From Escherichia albertii NBRC 107761 = DSM 17582 (GTDB lineage: Bacteria > Pseudomonadota > Gammaproteobacteria > Enterobacterales > Enterobacteriaceae), in NCBI RefSeq assembly GCF_000759775.1, contig NZ_BBMY01000019.1:1-52163 (forward strand): 52,163 nucleotides of DNA, in the 5' to 3' direction. A program made the translations under genes and the position numbers. This document shows, piece after piece, positions 50,284 through 52,163 of this stretch. Every line of letters starts with the position of its first letter. The stretch's first letter is position 1. Below the pieces are notes generated by a model. That model worked only from the letters and a program-made list of their open reading frames with translations, had not been told where the DNA came from and ran no database searches.

Positions 50284-52056
50284 ATGACCATCACCACAGA
50301 CACCACTCTTTTACACGACCCGCGTCGTCAGGCGGCGCTGCTGTACTGGCAGGGGTTTTCCGTGCCGCAGATTGCCGCCATGTTGCAGATGAAACGCCCG
50401 ACGGTGCAGAGCTGGAAACAGCGCGACGGCTGGGACAGTGTTGCCCCCATCAGCCGTGTCGAAATGAGCCTGGAAGCGCGGCTGACCCAGCTCATCATCA
50501 AACCGCAGAAAACCGGCGGTGATTTCAAGGAAATTGACCTGCTCGGACGCCAGATTGAACGACTGGCGCGGGTCAACCGTTACAGTCAGACCGGCAACGA
50601 GGCAGACCTTAATCCGAACGTCGCTAACCGCAACAAAGGCGGGCGTCGCAAACCGAAAAAGAATTTTTTCAGTGACGAGGCCATCGAAAAGCTGGAGCAG
50701 ATTTTCTTTGAGCAGTCTTTCGACTATCAGTTGCACTGGTATCGCGCCGGGCTTGAGCACCGCATCCGCGATATCCTGAAATCCCGCCAGATTGGCGCGA
50801 CGTTTTATTTTTCCCGCGAGGCGCTGCTGCGTGCCCTGAAAACCGGTCATAACCAGATTTTTCTGTCGGCCAGTAAAACGCAGGCGTATGTGTTCCGCGA
50901 ATACATCATCGCCTTTGCCCGTCTGGTTGACGTTGACCTGACCGGTGACCCGATTGTCCTGGGCAATAACGGCGCAAAACTGATTTTTCTCGGCACCAAC
51001 TCCAACACCGCGCAGAGTCATAACGGCGACCTGTACGTCGATGAGATTTTCTGGATCCCGAATTTTCAGGTACTGCGTAAGGTGGCATCAGGTATGGCCT
51101 CACAGAGTCACCTGCGCTCGACCTATTTCTCCACCCCGTCCACGCTGGCGCACGACGCCTACCCGTTCTGGTCGGGTGAACTGTTTAACCGGGGACGCGC
51201 CAGCGCCGCCGAACGCGTGGAAATCGACGTCAGTCATAACGCCCTTGCCGGTGGGCTTCTCTGTGCGGACGGCCAGTGGCGACAGATTGTCACCATTGAG
51301 GACGCCCTGAAAGGCGGCTGCACGCTGTTCGACATTGAGCAGCTCAAACGCGAAAACAGCGCCGACGATTTTAAAAACCTGTTCATGTGTGAATTTGTTG
51401 ACGACAAGGCATCGGTGTTCCCGTTCGAGGAGCTGCAACGCTGCATGGTCGACACGCTGGAAGAATGGGAAGACTATGCGCCGTTTGCCGCCAATCCGTT
51501 CGGCTCCCGCCCGGTATGGATTGGTTACGACCCGTCACACCGTGGCGACAGCGCCGGATGCGTGGTACTGGCACCGCCGGTGGTGGCCGGTGGCAAATTC
51601 AGAATACTTGAGCGTCACCAGTGGAAAGGCATGGACTTTGCCACCCAGGCTGAATCCATCCGCAAACTCACCGAAAAATACAACGTCGAATACATCGGTA
51701 TTGATGCCACCGGCCTCGGTGTCGGCGTGTTCCAGCTCGTGCGCTCGTTCTATCCCGCCGCGCGCGACATCCGCTACACGCCGGAAATGAAAACCGCAAT
51801 GGTGCTCAAGGCAAAAGACGTCATCCGCCGTGGCTGTCTGGAATACGACGTCAGCGCCACCGACATCACCAGCTCGTTTATGGCTATCCGCAAGACCATG
51901 ACCAGCATCGGACGCAGTGCCACCTATGAGGCCAGCCGCAGCGAGGAAGCCAGCCACGCCGACCTCGCCTGGGCGACCATGCACGCCCTGTTAAATGAGC
52001 CACTCACCGCCGGTATCAGCACCCCGCTGACATCCACCATTCTGGAGTTTTACTGA
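50284..52056 (+). CDS. P: large terminase subunit gpP
   Basis: gpP is the packaging ATPase and cos nuclease. The start at MTITTDTTLLHDPRR (50284) gives 590 residues, as in P2. An N-terminal helix-turn-helix (GFSVPQIAAMLQMKRPTVQ) is followed by the ATPase with KSRQIGATF as Walker-A-like loop and DLYVDEIFW as Walker B. An RNase-H-type nuclease domain follows, with acidic residues in WIGYDPS and YIGIDATG. The stop overlaps the Q start (TGATG). Confidence 0.96.
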   Translation: MTITTDTTLLHDPRRQAALLYWQGFSVPQIAAMLQMKRPTVQSWKQRDGWDSVAPISRVEMSLEARLTQLIIKPQKTGGDFKEIDLLGRQIERLARVNRYSQTGNEADLNPNVANRNKGGRRKPKKNFFSDEAIEKLEQIFFEQSFDYQLHWYRAGLEHRIRDILKSRQIGATFYFSREALLRALKTGHNQIFLSASKTQAYVFREYIIAFARLVDVDLTGDPIVLGNNGAKLIFLGTNSNTAQSHNGDLYVDEIFWIPNFQVLRKVASGMASQSHLRSTYFSTPSTLAHDAYPFWSGELFNRGRASAAERVEIDVSHNALAGGLLCADGQWRQIVTIEDALKGGCTLFDIEQLKRENSADDFKNLFMCEFVDDKASVFPFEELQRCMVDTLEEWEDYAPFAANPFGSRPVWIGYDPSHRGDSAGCVVLAPPVVAGGKFRILERHQWKGMDFATQAESIRKLTEKYNVEYIGIDATGLGVGVFQLVRSFYPAARDIRYTPEMKTAMVLKAKDVIRRGCLEYDVSATDITSSFMAIRKTMTSIGRSATYEASRSEEASHADLAWATMHALLNEPLTAGISTPLTSTILEFY

Positions 52057-52163
52057 TGAGCAAGAAAAAAGGGAAAACACCGCAACCTGCGGCAAAAAAA
52101 ATGACCGCCAGCGCCCCGAAAATGGAGGCATTCACCTTTGGTGAGCCGGTGCCGGTACTCGAC
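52056..52163 (+). CDS. Q: portal protein gpQ (5' part)
   Basis: The first 36 codons of the portal gene are present before the window ends, beginning MSKKKGKTPQPAAKK and reaching EAFTFGEPVPVLD. P2 gpQ has 344 residues and forms the DNA entry ring at the head vertex. The ATG overlaps the P stop. The remainder, cos and the early region lie outside the window. Confidence 0.93.
   Translation, partial: MSKKKGKTPQPAAKKMTASAPKMEAFTFGEPVPVLD

Noticed and set aside
50311-51021. Open frame antisense to terminase gene P
   Set aside because: It mirrors the coding frame of P and has no independent start signal or family match.

Overview
The window is a stretch of Escherichia chromosome. Gene content and order match the E. 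coli K-12 segment from pflB back to ycbB/ldtD (b0903 to b0925), with a P2-family prophage inserted immediately after pflB. Judged from memory, several host proteins (LdtD, AroA, YcbJ, CmoM) differ from K-12 by a few percent. K-12 genes ycaL (between aroA and cmk) and ycaP (between serC and ycaO) are absent. The host is therefore a divergent E. coli lineage or a close Escherichia relative rather than a K-12 derivative.

Host part (1 to about 30464). Most genes are on the minus strand. From left to right they are ldtD (peptidoglycan 3-3 crosslinking), the overlapping cmoM-mukF-mukE-mukB operon (tRNA wobble modification and the MukBEF condensin), plus-strand elyC, ycbJ, kdsB-ycaR (KDO activation), ycaQ (crosslink DNA glycosylase), lpxK-msbA (lipid A kinase and flippase), ycaI (ComEC-like), ihfB, rpsA, cmk, and the serC-aroA operon. 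On the plus strand follow ycaO and focA-pflB (formate channel and pyruvate formate-lyase). elyC carries an in-frame amber codon at position 91, so it is probably non-functional.

Prophage part (about 30465 to the right edge). Identity with pflA ends five codons after its start. The sequence then runs into a P2-type attachment arm, ogr, and the complete P2 late gene set in canonical order: D, U, T, E/E', FII, FI, an accessory island, G-like tfa, H, I, J, W, V, S, R, lysC/lysB/lysA, K, Y, X, L, M, N, O, all on the minus strand. P and the first 36 codons of Q are on the plus strand. The early region and the other attachment site lie beyond the right edge. Most structural genes have exactly the P2 lengths. 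The differences lie in the tail-fibre end (605-residue H with three 44-residue repeats, 192-residue tail-fibre assembly protein) and in the cargo between the tail-fibre genes and FI.

The most interesting locus is that cargo island (about 37303 to 39021), where P2 carries the Z/fun exclusion gene. It holds an unrecognised 369-residue protein with one N-terminal membrane anchor and a calcium-loop (FG-GAP-like) motif, the 3' remnant of an IS3-family-like transposase, and about 300 bases of inverted-repeat-rich sequence. By position it is a candidate lysogenic-conversion or phage-exclusion gene. A second notable point is that the prophage separates pflB from pflA, the gene for its radical-generating activase.
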